A stretch of 64,000 nucleotides of DNA, taken from contig NZ_CP038143.1 of NCBI RefSeq assembly GCF_006542375.1, positions 1,302,001 to 1,366,000 on the forward strand, read 5' to 3'. Shown in pieces: positions 42,627 to 52,014 of the stretch. A model generated the notes under the pieces. It worked only from the letters and a program-made list of their open reading frames with translations. It searched no databases and was not told the DNA's origin. Position numbers and translations under genes: made by a program. How positions within the stretch are numbered: the first letter of the stretch is position 1; the number at the start of each line of letters is the position of its first letter. Source of the DNA: Oecophyllibacter saccharovorans. Lineage in GTDB: Bacteria; Pseudomonadota; Alphaproteobacteria; Acetobacterales; Acetobacteraceae.

Positions 42627-44465
42627 TCAGGGGGCAGCTGCTGGTGCTGCTGGGGAAGTCAGGTCATCAGGGATACCGGCGAGGGCTGCCTGATAGGCCT
42701 GGCTGGAGCTGAGAAGCCGGGCCGCCTGGTGCAGGTCGTCCCTGTCGGCGCCGGAGGCAGGGCAGAGGGCCCGGATGCTCAGGACCTCGGAAACCGGTGT
42801 TTCAACCCGCACAGCGCGGGACTGGCGTAGCGGGACTTCCAGCAGGTTGCGGCCATGAGCCAGGGCGGCAAGCTGGGCCTCGGCTGGCAGGCCGGGCGCG
42901 CTCAGGCAGAGTTGCGGGAACACGCCCAAGCCCTGTATCGGCCAGCCCAGCGGGGCGAAGTTGCGGCTCCAGGTGACGAAGACTTCGCCGTGATTGGGCA
43001 TCTGGCCGATGATCTGAACCAGCCCCTTGCCGAAGGTGCTGGTGCCGACCACCGCGGCGCGGCGGTGATCAGCCAGCGCTGCGGCCAGAACTTCCGCAGC
43101 GCTGGCGGTACCGCCGTCCACAACGACGGCGACCGGACTGCCGGAAAGCATATCGCCTCCCTGGACGGACCAGACGTGATTGGCCACGGGGTCGCGCCCT
43201 TCGGTGGTGGCGGCGATTCCGTTATCGAGGAGCAGGGCCGCTGTCATGACGGCCTGCTGGAGGGTGCCGCCATGGTTGCCCCGCAGGTCAATGATCAGGC
43301 CGGGAATGCGGAGCTTTTTTTCAGCCAGTGCCCGGTCCACGTCGCCATCATCGCCTTGTGCGGCCGCAGGCAGGAGGTTGGACAGGTAGAAACTCACCTC
43401 TTCAGCTGTCTGGCTGGAGAAATGCGTGATGTGCAGGACGGTGTAAGGGCCCTGGCGGTCTGGAAAGACCGTTTCAGGCGGCAGGCGCAGGCGCGGCAGG
43501 GTGATGGTTTTTCTGCGTCCTTCCTGCAGGACCGTCAGGGTCACATTGCTGCCGGGAGCGCCTGCAAGCCAGTTCTGGACGGTATCGAGCGGCACGTTGC
43601 GGGTTGAGCGGCCGTCCACCATGATGACGGTCTGGCCGATATCCAGTCCATTTTCCCAGGCAGGGCTGTTGATGTTGATGGCGCTTATGGTCGGCGAGCG
43701 GCCGGGACGCTCCGCCAGTCTGATCCCGATCGAGTAATCATCGCCCTGGCGATAGGCCCGCTCATCATGCGCCTGCTGGGGGGAAAGATAGCGGGAATAG
43801 GGGTCGAAATGACTGAAAATCTCCTGAAAGAAGGCTGGCAGCAGCGCCGACACGCCTTTCTGGCGCAGGAGCGGCGCATGTTGCCAGGCGGTTTGCAGGG
43901 TGACCATCACAGTATTGACCCAGGCTTTCAGGTCCTGGGCGGGCGGGGCTGGGCGCGTGAGCAGGATCGTTCCTGGCGCAAGGGGGGTGTTCTGGGTCAG
44001 GATGAGCTGCCCGTTGCCGAGATGGATGCCGAGCCCGGGATCCAGGGCTGTCAGGCTCTGCAGTCCCCACAGGCAGAGCTGGGGGTAGGTATAGGCTTTC
44101 AGGGCCCGTGGCTGGATGAAGCTCAAGGCAGAGGCGATGACATTGTGAATCATGGCCGCCTGTGCCGCGGGCAGAACAGGGCTTGTCTCCGCGCCCTCCC
44201 GGTTTGCCGCCTGAACCGGTACAGACGGAGACGCATCAGCGGAAAGAAGGGGCGGGCTCGGAGGGGGGCTCTGAGACTTCAGGGGTCTTGGGGCTGCCTG
44301 TGCCTGGGAAATGGCGACCGCCAGGGAGAGGGCCAGAAACATGGCGATGCGTGCCGTGGCGCAGGCCTGCAGGCGCGCACGGGCCGACAGGGCACTGCTG
44401 TGCGAAAACGTGGCGCGGCGGGGAACGTCAAGGCAGGTGCACGGTTGAGACACGGCAAAGGACAT
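42627..44465 (-). CDS. S41 family C-terminal processing peptidase
   Basis: A 612-residue periplasmic serine protease of the CtpA/Prc group. A hydrophobic export segment (ARIAMFLALSLAVAISQAQA, ending near residue 58) precedes an N-terminal helical domain. A PDZ domain (SAININSPAWENGLDIGQTVIMVDG) and the S41 catalytic domain follow. The nucleophile Ser is in GGTASAAEVLA and the Lys in TFGKGLVQ; the LRGNHGG strand is also present. The true start may be at 44342 (MFLALS), since the first 41 residues are unconserved. It is longer than typical CtpA. Confidence 0.85.
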   Translation of the reverse strand: MSFAVSQPCTCLDVPRRATFSHSSALSARARLQACATARIAMFLALSLAVAISQAQAAPRPLKSQSPPPSPPLLSADASPSVPVQAANREGAETSPVLPAAQAAMIHNVIASALSFIQPRALKAYTYPQLCLWGLQSLTALDPGLGIHLGNGQLILTQNTPLAPGTILLTRPAPPAQDLKAWVNTVMVTLQTAWQHAPLLRQKGVSALLPAFFQEIFSHFDPYSRYLSPQQAHDERAYRQGDDYSIGIRLAERPGRSPTISAININSPAWENGLDIGQTVIMVDGRSTRNVPLDTVQNWLAGAPGSNVTLTVLQEGRRKTITLPRLRLPPETVFPDRQGPYTVLHITHFSSQTAEEVSFYLSNLLPAAAQGDDGDVDRALAEKKLRIPGLIIDLRGNHGGTLQQAVMTAALLLDNGIAATTEGRDPVANHVWSVQGGDMLSGSPVAVVVDGGTASAAEVLAAALADHRRAAVVGTSTFGKGLVQIIGQMPNHGEVFVTWSRNFAPLGWPIQGLGVFPQLCLSAPGLPAEAQLAALAHGRNLLEVPLRQSRAVRVETPVSEVLSIRALCPASGADRDDLHQAARLLSSSQAYQAALAGIPDDLTSPAAPAAAP

Positions 44466-44812
44466 TCAGGGAAAGAAACCCCTCAAAGACATGGCGGGGT
44501 CAAAAGCCCGGCCCTCTCCGAGGACAGGCAGAGCCTTGGGCATCAGGGATGTTTGCGCCTCTGGTCGCCCTTGGATCGCGCCAGATTCCAACAGGTGAAA
44601 ACAGTTCGTGCCAGTCAGCTGGAACCACTCTTCAGGCGGCTACCTGAAGTGGCTATCTGAACCGGGGGGAGTATGCAGGCATTGCCGGGCTGTCCACAAC
44701 ATCTGCAGGCATGAATACGCAAGCTGCAGGTCATTTTGTGGCGAAACTGTGGCTTTGTGGTCTCGTTCCGGCGCTGCCGGTTTCTGCAGCGTCGAAGGGC
44801 GGAGAGGCAGGT
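44466..44812. other. 347-base region between topA and the S41 protease gene
   Basis: No gene seen. A hairpin at 44625-44652 (CCAC..TTCAGG with CCTGAAGTGG, 2-base bulge, 6-base loop) has no T tract. A TGCAGGCAT segment occurs twice (about 44674 and 44703). Confidence 0.6.
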
Positions 44813-47662
44813 TCAGAAGGGCATCTCGTCAGAAGGTTCAACGACAGGACCCGCAGAGGGCGCGGCAGCAGGGGAAGCAGAAGAAGTGGTTGCCTTCTTC
44901 GATGCCTTCGGTGCTGTCTTAGTGGTTTTGCTGCGTGCTGTCGTCTTGCTGCTCTTGGCCGCCGTTTTGGCGGTAGGCTTGGCAGCGGCCTTTTTAGTGG
45001 CGGTGCTCTTACCCGTAGCACGGCCTGTCTTGGCGGCTGTTCCGGCTTTCTTGGCAGGTGTTTTGGCAGCCGTTTCTTTCGCGCCTGTCTTGCTGCTCTT
45101 GGCTGCGGCTTTGGAGGTTGTCTTGCGGGTGGTCTTTTTGGCGCCGCCGCCTTTCAGGGGTTTTCCCTTCTCAGCCAGAAGGCCCACCGCCTCCTCGAGA
45201 GTCACTTCCTCCATCACGCGGTCGCGCGGCAGGGTTGCCACCATCTGCCCGTGCTGGACATAGGGGCCGAACCGCCCCTTGCGCACCATGACCGTTTCCT
45301 GGTCCTGCGGATGGGGGCCAAGGGTGCGGATATTGGCGAGCTTCTTGCTCAGGACATCCATGGCTCGGTTCAGCCCGACCGACAGGATGTCGTCGTCCTT
45401 GTCGAGCGTGCCGTAAATGCTGCCCATCTTGACGAAAGGCCCGAACCGTCCCAGCCCGACCTGGATCGCTTCACCCGTTTCCGGATGCGCGCCGACCGTG
45501 CGCGGCAGGGAGAGCAGTCCCAGCGCCTGCTCAAGGGTGAGGTCATCGCCGTTGATTTCCATGCCGTTGAGATGCTTGGGGATGGGGGCGCGCTTAGGCT
45601 TGATCTTTTTATTGTCGGGATCCGCTTCGCCGCGCTGGATATAAAGCCCGTAAGGGCCGCGCCGGACCGTGACTTCCTCACCGCTTTCGGGATCAGTGCC
45701 CAGAACGCGCATGCCCTCTTTGAGAACGACCTCGCCTTCATCGATCACAAGCGGACGGGTGGCGCGGCATTCCGGATAGTTGGAGCAGCCCAGAAAAGCG
45801 CCGTGCCGCCCGAGCTTCAGGCCCATCCGCCCCGTGCCGCAGGTGGTGCAGAGCCGCGGGTCGCTGCCATCTGCGCGGGGCGGGAAGAAATGGGGCCCCA
45901 GGTCGCGGTCCAGCGCATCAATGACATCGGAGATCTTGAGGTCATGGGTCTTGCTGACCGTCTCCGAAAAACTTTTCCAGAAAGCGGCCATGACCTCGTG
46001 CCAGTCAGCGCGCCCGCCCGAGATGTCATCAAGCTGCTCTTCGAGATCGGCGGTGAAGCCGGTGTCCACGTAGCGTTCGAAAAAGGACACCAGGAAGGCC
46101 GTCACCAGGCGGCCGCGGTCTTCAGGCATGAAGCGCCGGTTTTCCAGCCGGACATAATGGCGGTCACGCAGTACGCTCAGGATGGAGGCATAGGTGGAGG
46201 GGCGGCCGATGCCGATATCCTCCATGGTCTTGACCAGGGAAGCTTCGGAGTAGCGCGGCGGCGGCTGGGTGAAATGCTGCTCGGCCAGCACATCCTGCGT
46301 GGCGACCGCTTCGCCTTCCTCCATGGGGGGCAGGAGGCGGCTGTCATCATCGCCGCGTCCGTCGTCGCGGCCTTCCATGTAAAGTTTGAGAAAGCCGTCA
46401 AAGGCGATCACGGAGCCGGTGGCGCGCAGCAGGGCGGTATCGCCCTTGTTGCCCAGGGTGATGCCGGTCTGGTCGATCTCGGCCGACTGCATCTGGGCTG
46501 CCACGGCGCGTTTCCAGATCAGCTCGTAAAGGCGCTTCTGATCGTGCGTGAGGTAAGGCGCCACCTGCTGGGGCGTATGGGAGACATCAGTGGGGCGGAT
46601 GGCCTCGTGCGCTTCCTGCGCGTTCTTGGTCTTGGTGTTGTAGAGCCGCGGGGTGTCAGGGCAGTACTGGCTGCCGAAGGCCTGGTTGATATGCTGGCGG
46701 ATGGACTGCACGGCCTCCTTGGCCATCGTGACCCCGTCTGTGCGCATATAGGTGATGAGCCCGGTCGTCTCGCCGCCGATATTGACGCCCTCATAGAGCT
46801 GCTGGGCGGTGCGCATGGCGACCTGCGCGCCCATGCCCAGCTTGCGCGACGCTTCCTGCTGCATGGTGGAGGTCGTGAAAGGCGGGGCGGGATTGCGCCG
46901 CGTGCGCTTGCGCTCGATCGCGCGCACGGAAAAATCAGAACTGCGCACCAGGTCACGGGCCTGGAAAGCCTTGGCTTCGTCATTGAGGCTGAACTGCTCG
47001 AGCTTTTCACCGTTCAGATGCGTGAGTTTCGCGTCGAACCCGGCATCATGGGCGGTGAGGAAACGCGCCCCCACGCTCCAGTATTCGCGGGCCTTGAAGA
47101 CCTCGATCTCCGCCTCGCGTTCACAGATCAGCCGCAGTGCCACTGACTGCACGCGCCCGGCACTGCGGCTGCCGGGCAGTTTGCGCCACAGAACGGGCGA
47201 GAGGGTGAAGCCGACGAGATAATCCAGCGCGCGCCGGGCCAGGTAAGCGTCGATGAGCGGCTGGTCCAGCTCGCGGGGGGCGGCCATCGCCTCGGTGACA
47301 GCGTGCTTGGTGATCTCGTTGAAGGTGACCCGCCGCACCGGGATGTTCTTGAGAACCTTCTTCTCTTCCAGGGCCGCGCGGACATGCCAGGAAATGGCCT
47401 CGCCCTCGCGGTCGGGGTCGGTAGCCAGAATCAGTTCATCGGCATTCTTGAGGGCCTTGGCGATCAGGTTGATCTGTTTGGCGCCGCCCTCGCTGGTCTG
47501 CCAGAACATCTTGAAGTCTTCATCAGGCAGAACGCTGCCGTCCTTGGGCGGCAGGTCGCGCACATGCCCAACGGAGGCGATCACGGTGTAGTTGCTGCCC
47601 AGATATTTATTGATTGTCTTGGCTTTCGCCGGGCTTTCGACCACCACAACGCTTGTCGTCAT
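44813..47662 (-). CDS. topA: DNA topoisomerase I
   Basis: A 949-residue type IA topoisomerase that relaxes negative supercoils. The Toprim domain has E9 (VVVVESPAKAK) and the D82-x-D84 pair (ATDPDREGEA). The catalytic Tyr is Y305 in LITYMRTDG. One zinc ribbon is clear (LCTTCGTGRMG, then GCSNYPECRAT), followed by repeated topoisomerase C-terminal beta repeats. The last 130 residues are a Lys/Ala/Thr-rich tail common in alphaproteobacterial TopA. It heads downstream of dprA with a 91-base gap. Confidence 0.96.
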   Translation of the reverse strand: MTTSVVVVESPAKAKTINKYLGSNYTVIASVGHVRDLPPKDGSVLPDEDFKMFWQTSEGGAKQINLIAKALKNADELILATDPDREGEAISWHVRAALEEKKVLKNIPVRRVTFNEITKHAVTEAMAAPRELDQPLIDAYLARRALDYLVGFTLSPVLWRKLPGSRSAGRVQSVALRLICEREAEIEVFKAREYWSVGARFLTAHDAGFDAKLTHLNGEKLEQFSLNDEAKAFQARDLVRSSDFSVRAIERKRTRRNPAPPFTTSTMQQEASRKLGMGAQVAMRTAQQLYEGVNIGGETTGLITYMRTDGVTMAKEAVQSIRQHINQAFGSQYCPDTPRLYNTKTKNAQEAHEAIRPTDVSHTPQQVAPYLTHDQKRLYELIWKRAVAAQMQSAEIDQTGITLGNKGDTALLRATGSVIAFDGFLKLYMEGRDDGRGDDDSRLLPPMEEGEAVATQDVLAEQHFTQPPPRYSEASLVKTMEDIGIGRPSTYASILSVLRDRHYVRLENRRFMPEDRGRLVTAFLVSFFERYVDTGFTADLEEQLDDISGGRADWHEVMAAFWKSFSETVSKTHDLKISDVIDALDRDLGPHFFPPRADGSDPRLCTTCGTGRMGLKLGRHGAFLGCSNYPECRATRPLVIDEGEVVLKEGMRVLGTDPESGEEVTVRRGPYGLYIQRGEADPDNKKIKPKRAPIPKHLNGMEINGDDLTLEQALGLLSLPRTVGAHPETGEAIQVGLGRFGPFVKMGSIYGTLDKDDDILSVGLNRAMDVLSKKLANIRTLGPHPQDQETVMVRKGRFGPYVQHGQMVATLPRDRVMEEVTLEEAVGLLAEKGKPLKGGGAKKTTRKTTSKAAAKSSKTGAKETAAKTPAKKAGTAAKTGRATGKSTATKKAAAKPTAKTAAKSSKTTARSKTTKTAPKASKKATTSSASPAAAPSAGPVVEPSDEMPF

Positions 47663-47753
47663 TGCCTCTCTCGCTCCTGGCTTCCGGTTTTCACGAACGG
47701 GCGATTCCCTGCAGCGCCACCCGTCAGCGTCTCCTCAACAACGCCGCCCATGC

Positions 47754-48989
47754 TCAGGCTTCATCTGGTAGCCTTACGACCTGACCGCCCGGCAGGCAAC
47801 TGATCAGCCCTTCCATCTCAAGCTCGCCGAGCGCTGCTGTCACTGCCGCTACGGAGAACTGGCAGCGTGTCACCACCTCGTCAACCGCAATCGGGGTATG
47901 CGAAAGCAGGTCTAGAAGCCGGTCGCGTAGGGGCAGGGGGGGTTGTGGTTCTGCTGCAGGTGCCGGGGAAGAGGCCGGCTGCCGGGCAGCGACCATGTGT
48001 GGCCGCGCAGGCTGGGGCGCAGGTATTTTCTCGGGTCGGGCTGCTTGGTCTGTGCGTTCCGGCTGCTCAAAGAGCGGGGCTGGGGTCCGGCGCTGCCAGG
48101 GGGCCGGTTGGCGGTGGGGCAGATGCTGCGGCAGGGCCTGGAGAATGTCCGTCCCTGTTTCAACCATCACCGCCCCCTGCTTGATCAGCTGGTTGCCGCC
48201 ACGTGAGCGCGGATCGAGCGGGGTGCCTGGTACGGCCATGACTACGCGGTCGTATTCGGTGGCGAGTCGGGCGGTGATGAGAGTGCCTGATTTCTGCGCG
48301 GCTTCAATGACCAGGGTCGCTGCCGCAATGCCGGCAATGAGCCGGTTGCGGCGCGGAAAATGCCGTGCCTGCGGGACTGTGCCGGGCGGCGCTTCGGTGA
48401 TGAGGCAGCCTTTTTCAGCAATCTGTTCCTGAAGGGCAGCGTTTTCGGGGGGATAGACCTGGTCCAGCCCGCCTGCCAGGGCTGCGACTGTCAGACCGGG
48501 ATAAAGGGCGGCTTCATGGGCGGCGGTATCAATGCCGCGCGCCAGACCGGAGACGACGCACTGCCCGGCAGCCGCCAGTTCAGCTGAAAGGCTCTCCGCC
48601 AGCCGGATGCCTGCAGCCGAGGCATTGCGCGCGCCGACAATGCCCACACCCCCTCGGGACAGCAGGGCGCTGTCGCCGCGTATGAACAGGAGCGGCGGAG
48701 CATCGGGAACATGGGTGAGAAGCAGCGGATAATCTGGGTCGCAACGCAGCAGGGGGCGTGCGCCCGTCTTCTGCAGGGCTGCAATCTCGTCTTCCATTTC
48801 AGCCGCGCTGGGAATGGCCGGCGCTTCACGCCCGGCACGTTTCTGGCGTGCAGGCCAGGCTTCCAGCGCCTGAATGCCGCTCCCGTAAAGGCCCAGCAGA
48901 CGGGAGAAATTCATGGGCCCGATGCCCGGCGTGCGCGCCAGGCGCAGCAGCGCCAGACGTTCCTGAGAGGGAGGGGGAACCTTGTTCAT
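47754..48989 (-). CDS. dprA: DNA-processing protein DprA
   Basis: A 411-residue protein that loads RecA on incoming single-stranded DNA during natural transformation. An N-terminal helical domain (LALLRLARTPGIGPMNFSRLLG) precedes the extended Rossmann core with GIVGARNASAAG, VSGLARGIDTAAHEAAL, GGLDQVYPPEN and FPRRNRLIAG. A Pro/Gln-rich linker leads to a C-terminal winged helix (TPIAVDEVVTRCQFSVAAVTAALGELEMEG, in parts). comEC lies 4.5 kb away on the other strand. Confidence 0.94.
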   Translation of the reverse strand: MNKVPPPSQERLALLRLARTPGIGPMNFSRLLGLYGSGIQALEAWPARQKRAGREAPAIPSAAEMEDEIAALQKTGARPLLRCDPDYPLLLTHVPDAPPLLFIRGDSALLSRGGVGIVGARNASAAGIRLAESLSAELAAAGQCVVSGLARGIDTAAHEAALYPGLTVAALAGGLDQVYPPENAALQEQIAEKGCLITEAPPGTVPQARHFPRRNRLIAGIAAATLVIEAAQKSGTLITARLATEYDRVVMAVPGTPLDPRSRGGNQLIKQGAVMVETGTDILQALPQHLPHRQPAPWQRRTPAPLFEQPERTDQAARPEKIPAPQPARPHMVAARQPASSPAPAAEPQPPLPLRDRLLDLLSHTPIAVDEVVTRCQFSVAAVTAALGELEMEGLISCLPGGQVVRLPDEA

Positions 48990-49016
48990 GCTCTGTCTCT
49001 GCCCGGCGGCTGTCGT

Positions 49017-49679
49017 TTACGCATCCGGCGGGGTGGGATCGGAAGGCCCGCGTCCGACACGGGGTTCCGCGCCACGGGCCAGGCGCAGGAAATTGTCCTT
49101 GTGCCGGCAGAGCACGATCAGCGCCAGCACGTCCACAGACAGGGCCAGCGGTGAGAGAGGGGGCTGGCCACAGAACAGGACCGTCAGCAGGGGAGCGGCC
49201 AGAAAGGCCCCGAGCGCGCCGACCGAGGAAATGCGGCTGATCTTCACGCCCAGAACCCAGATCAGCGTGCACGAAAGCCCGACCGGCCAGCACAGCCCCC
49301 AGAGCGCGCCGATGCCGGTGGCCACGCCCTTGCCGCCGCGGAAGTGAAGCCAGACAGGAAAACAATGCCCCAGAACCACGCAGATGGCAGCGATTCCCAT
49401 GGCTGTTTCAAGCAGGTGCGGTCCCTCAGCCACCGGCCAGACCAGACGTGCCAGCGTGACGGCGGCCAGACCCTTGAAGGCATCCAGAAAAAGGGTGGCT
49501 GCGGCGATTCCCCTGCGCCCGGTGCGCAGCACGTTGGTGGCGCCGATATTCCCTGAGCCGATCTGGCGGATGTCTCCGGCCCCTGAAAGACGTGTCAGGA
49601 TCAGGCCGAAGGGAATGCTGCCCAGAAAATAGGCGATGAGTGCCGTAAGCAGCAGCGCGCCGGATGTGGAAAGGGTCAT
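49017..49679 (-). CDS. plsY: Glycerol-3-phosphate acyltransferase PlsY
   Basis: A 220-residue inner-membrane enzyme that uses acyl-phosphate to acylate glycerol 3-phosphate, the first step of phospholipid synthesis. PlsY motifs: GSIPFGLILTRLSGAGDIRQ, GSGNIGATNVLRTG and FPVWLHFRGGKGVATG. Five hydrophobic segments. Its start overlaps the pyrC' stop by 4 bases. Confidence 0.94.
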   Translation of the reverse strand: MTLSTSGALLLTALIAYFLGSIPFGLILTRLSGAGDIRQIGSGNIGATNVLRTGRRGIAAATLFLDAFKGLAAVTLARLVWPVAEGPHLLETAMGIAAICVVLGHCFPVWLHFRGGKGVATGIGALWGLCWPVGLSCTLIWVLGVKISRISSVGALGAFLAAPLLTVLFCGQPPLSPLALSVDVLALIVLCRHKDNFLRLARGAEPRVGRGPSDPTPPDA

Positions 49680-51016
49680 GTGCTGCTGCTGTGTCCGGAA
49701 GCTGTTGCGGGGGCCGTATAGACTTCACGCCCCTCCCTGAAGGTTTTCAGAACGCGGCCTTTGAGGGTCCAGCCGTCAAAGGGGGTGTTCTGGGCCAGAC
49801 CGGGCAGCTCGCCTGCATGCACCGTCCATTCGGATTGAGGATCGAACAGGCACAGATCGGCTTTCGCACCCACGGACAGGGTTCCCGCCTCCAGCCCCAG
49901 CAGGCGGGCTGGGTTGACCGTCAGCAACCGCAGCGCGTCAAGCAGGGGAAGGCCGGAAGCCAGCGTGACGCCCAGCAGGGTGACCAGCCCTGTGCCCCCG
50001 GCGCGCGCCTGGGCGAAAGGCAGCCGCTTGTCGTCGGCATCGGCCGGGGAATGATCGGAGGTGACCGCATCGATCGTTCCGTCAGCCAGGGCAGCGCGAA
50101 CGGCCTGGCGGTCTTTCTCCAGCCGCAGGGGTGGGGTGAGCTTGGCGTAGGTGCGGTAATCGCCGATGGCTTCTTCCGTCAGGCTGAAATAAGGCGGTGC
50201 GGTATCGCAGCTCACGCGCAGCCCCCGTGCCTTGGCATCGCGGATGAGGTCGAGCGCTTCGGCAGTGGAAATATTCGTCAGGTGCACGCGCGCGCCTGTC
50301 ATCTCAGCCAGGCGCAGGTCGCGGGCGACCATCATTGCTTCAGCGGCCGGCGTGACCTGCGGCAGCCCCAGGCGCGTGGCCTGCAGGCCTGAAGTCGCGC
50401 AGGCCCCCCGCGAGAGGTCGATGTCCTGGGGATGAAGCATGACCAGCGCATCAAGAAAATGTGCATAGGAGAGGAGATTGCGCATCTGCTTGGTGTTGCC
50501 GATTGCATGCACTCCGTCCGTGAAGGCCAGCGCGCCTGCCTTCTGCAGCAGTCCCATTTCGGTCATTTCCTCGCCCCTGCTGGCGCGCGTCAGGGCGCCG
50601 TGGGGATAGAGCGAGGCCAGCCCGATCTCCTCGCCGCGCTGGCGGATGACCGTCAGCAGGGCTGGGGTATCGATGGCCGGGTCGGTATCGGGCATGACGC
50701 CGATGCTGGTGATCCCGCCTGCAACTGCCGCTTCTGAGCCGGAGCGGAGGGTTTCGCGGTATTCCGCACCTGGCTCGCCCAGCGAGGCGCGCAGATCGAC
50801 CAGGCCCGGGGCCAGAACGGCGCCCTGGCCGTCCACATGGCGGGCATTGGCCGGCACAGCACTCCCGCTCGGGTCAATTGCGCTGATGCGGCCGTGCTCT
50901 ACCAGGAGACTGCCGGGTCCGTCACGGCCGGAAGCGGGATCGATCAGCCGGACATTCGTGAAAAGAATCGGGGTGTCTGGGCCAGGTGCAGGTTTTTTTG
51001 CGGATTTCCCGGTCAT
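49676..51016 (-). CDS. pyrC: Dihydroorotase-like PyrC' (probably non-catalytic)
   Basis: A 446-residue amidohydrolase of the dihydroorotase type encoded directly after pyrB. The N-terminal metal motif D-x-H-x-H is replaced by [10 protein letters not shown] (R76 and S78 where His is expected), HCE is HPQD, and the later His ligand is weak (VHLTNIST). TSDHSP remains. In other bacteria such PyrC' proteins are inactive and hold the aspartate carbamoyltransferase complex together. I expect the same here, so a functional dihydroorotase should be encoded elsewhere. Overlaps pyrB and plsY by 4 bases each. Confidence 0.88.
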   Translation of the reverse strand: MTGKSAKKPAPGPDTPILFTNVRLIDPASGRDGPGSLLVEHGRISAIDPSGSAVPANARHVDGQGAVLAPGLVDLRASLGEPGAEYRETLRSGSEAAVAGGITSIGVMPDTDPAIDTPALLTVIRQRGEEIGLASLYPHGALTRASRGEEMTEMGLLQKAGALAFTDGVHAIGNTKQMRNLLSYAHFLDALVMLHPQDIDLSRGACATSGLQATRLGLPQVTPAAEAMMVARDLRLAEMTGARVHLTNISTAEALDLIRDAKARGLRVSCDTAPPYFSLTEEAIGDYRTYAKLTPPLRLEKDRQAVRAALADGTIDAVTSDHSPADADDKRLPFAQARAGGTGLVTLLGVTLASGLPLLDALRLLTVNPARLLGLEAGTLSVGAKADLCLFDPQSEWTVHAGELPGLAQNTPFDGWTLKGRVLKTFREGREVYTAPATASGHSSST

Positions 51017-52014
51017 GCGGCCTTCTCCCGTTGGCGGGTCAGCCGGTCGAGGACTGCCATGCGCACGGCAACCCCCATCTCGACCTGCTCGGTAATGACG
51101 CTCTGGGGCGAATCGGCGACGTCAGAAGCGATTTCCACCCCGCGGTTCATGGGGCCGGGATGCATGACCAGCGCACCGGGACGGGCCAGGCGCAACCGCG
51201 CCCGGTCCAGACCGAACAGGGAGAAATATTCCCGCGCGCTCGGGATGAGCCCACCTCCCATCCGCTCGCGCTGGACGCGCAGGCACATCACCACATCTGC
51301 ATCTCGCACACCGTCTTCCATGTTGTCGTAAAGCGTGACGCCCTCCAGCGCGCCGAAGGCGGACGGCACCAGGGTAGGCGGGCCGACGAGACGGATACGG
51401 CTGCCCATGGCACGCAACAGATGCAGGTTGGAGCGGGCGACCCGGCTGTGGGCCACATCGCCGCAGATGGCGATCTCCAGCCCGTCCAGCCGGCCGAGAT
51501 GGCGACGTATCGTCAGGGCGTCGAGCAGGGCCTGCGTCGGGTGTTCATGCATGCCGTCGCCGGCATTGACCACGCTGGCATTGACCTTCTGGGCCAGCAG
51601 GGCGGGCGCGCCGGCCTCACGGTGGCGCACGACCAGCAGGTCGCAGCGCATGGCGTTCAGGGTGGAGGCGGTGTCAAGCAGCGTCTCGCCCTTGTTGACC
51701 GAGCTGGTGGCCACGGTCATGTTGACCACGTCGGCCCCCAGCCGCTTGCCGGCCAGCTCGAAACTGGTGCGGGTGCGGGTGCTGTCTTCAAAAAAGAGAT
51801 TGATAAGCGTGCGCCCCTGCAGGACATCGCGGGGCGTTTTCCGCGACCGGCTGAGCAGGGCATAGCTTTCGGCCAGGTCGAGGAAAGGGGTGATCTCTTC
51901 AGGGCCCGTCCCCTCCAGCCCCAGCAGGTGTGGACCGGTAGGAAGGGCGGTGAAACGGGGTTCTGAAGAACTTGAAGAAGGAGAGGACTCCGGTTCGGCA
52001 GCCGCTGCGCTCAT
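51013..52014 (-). CDS. pyrB: Aspartate carbamoyltransferase catalytic subunit
   Basis: A 333-residue enzyme joining carbamoyl phosphate and aspartate in pyrimidine synthesis. Carbamoyl-phosphate loop [13 protein letters not shown] (residues 74-86), the [11 protein letters not shown]-like loop ([17 protein letters not shown]) and [14 protein letters not shown] are intact. The first 20 residues are Ala/Ser-rich. Coupled by 4-base overlaps to gltX upstream and pyrC' downstream. Confidence 0.95.
   Translation of the reverse strand: MSAAAAEPESSPSSSSSEPRFTALPTGPHLLGLEGTGPEEITPFLDLAESYALLSRSRKTPRDVLQGRTLINLFFEDSTRTRTSFELAGKRLGADVVNMTVATSSVNKGETLLDTASTLNAMRCDLLVVRHREAGAPALLAQKVNASVVNAGDGMHEHPTQALLDALTIRRHLGRLDGLEIAICGDVAHSRVARSNLHLLRAMGSRIRLVGPPTLVPSAFGALEGVTLYDNMEDGVRDADVVMCLRVQRERMGGGLIPSAREYFSLFGLDRARLRLARPGALVMHPGPMNRGVEIASDVADSPQSVITEQVEMGVAVRMAVLDRLTRQREKAA

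Noticed and set aside
44711-47146. Very long open frame (811 codons) opposite topA
   Set aside because: It is antisense to a complete topoisomerase I with all motifs; long antisense frames are common in GC-rich DNA.
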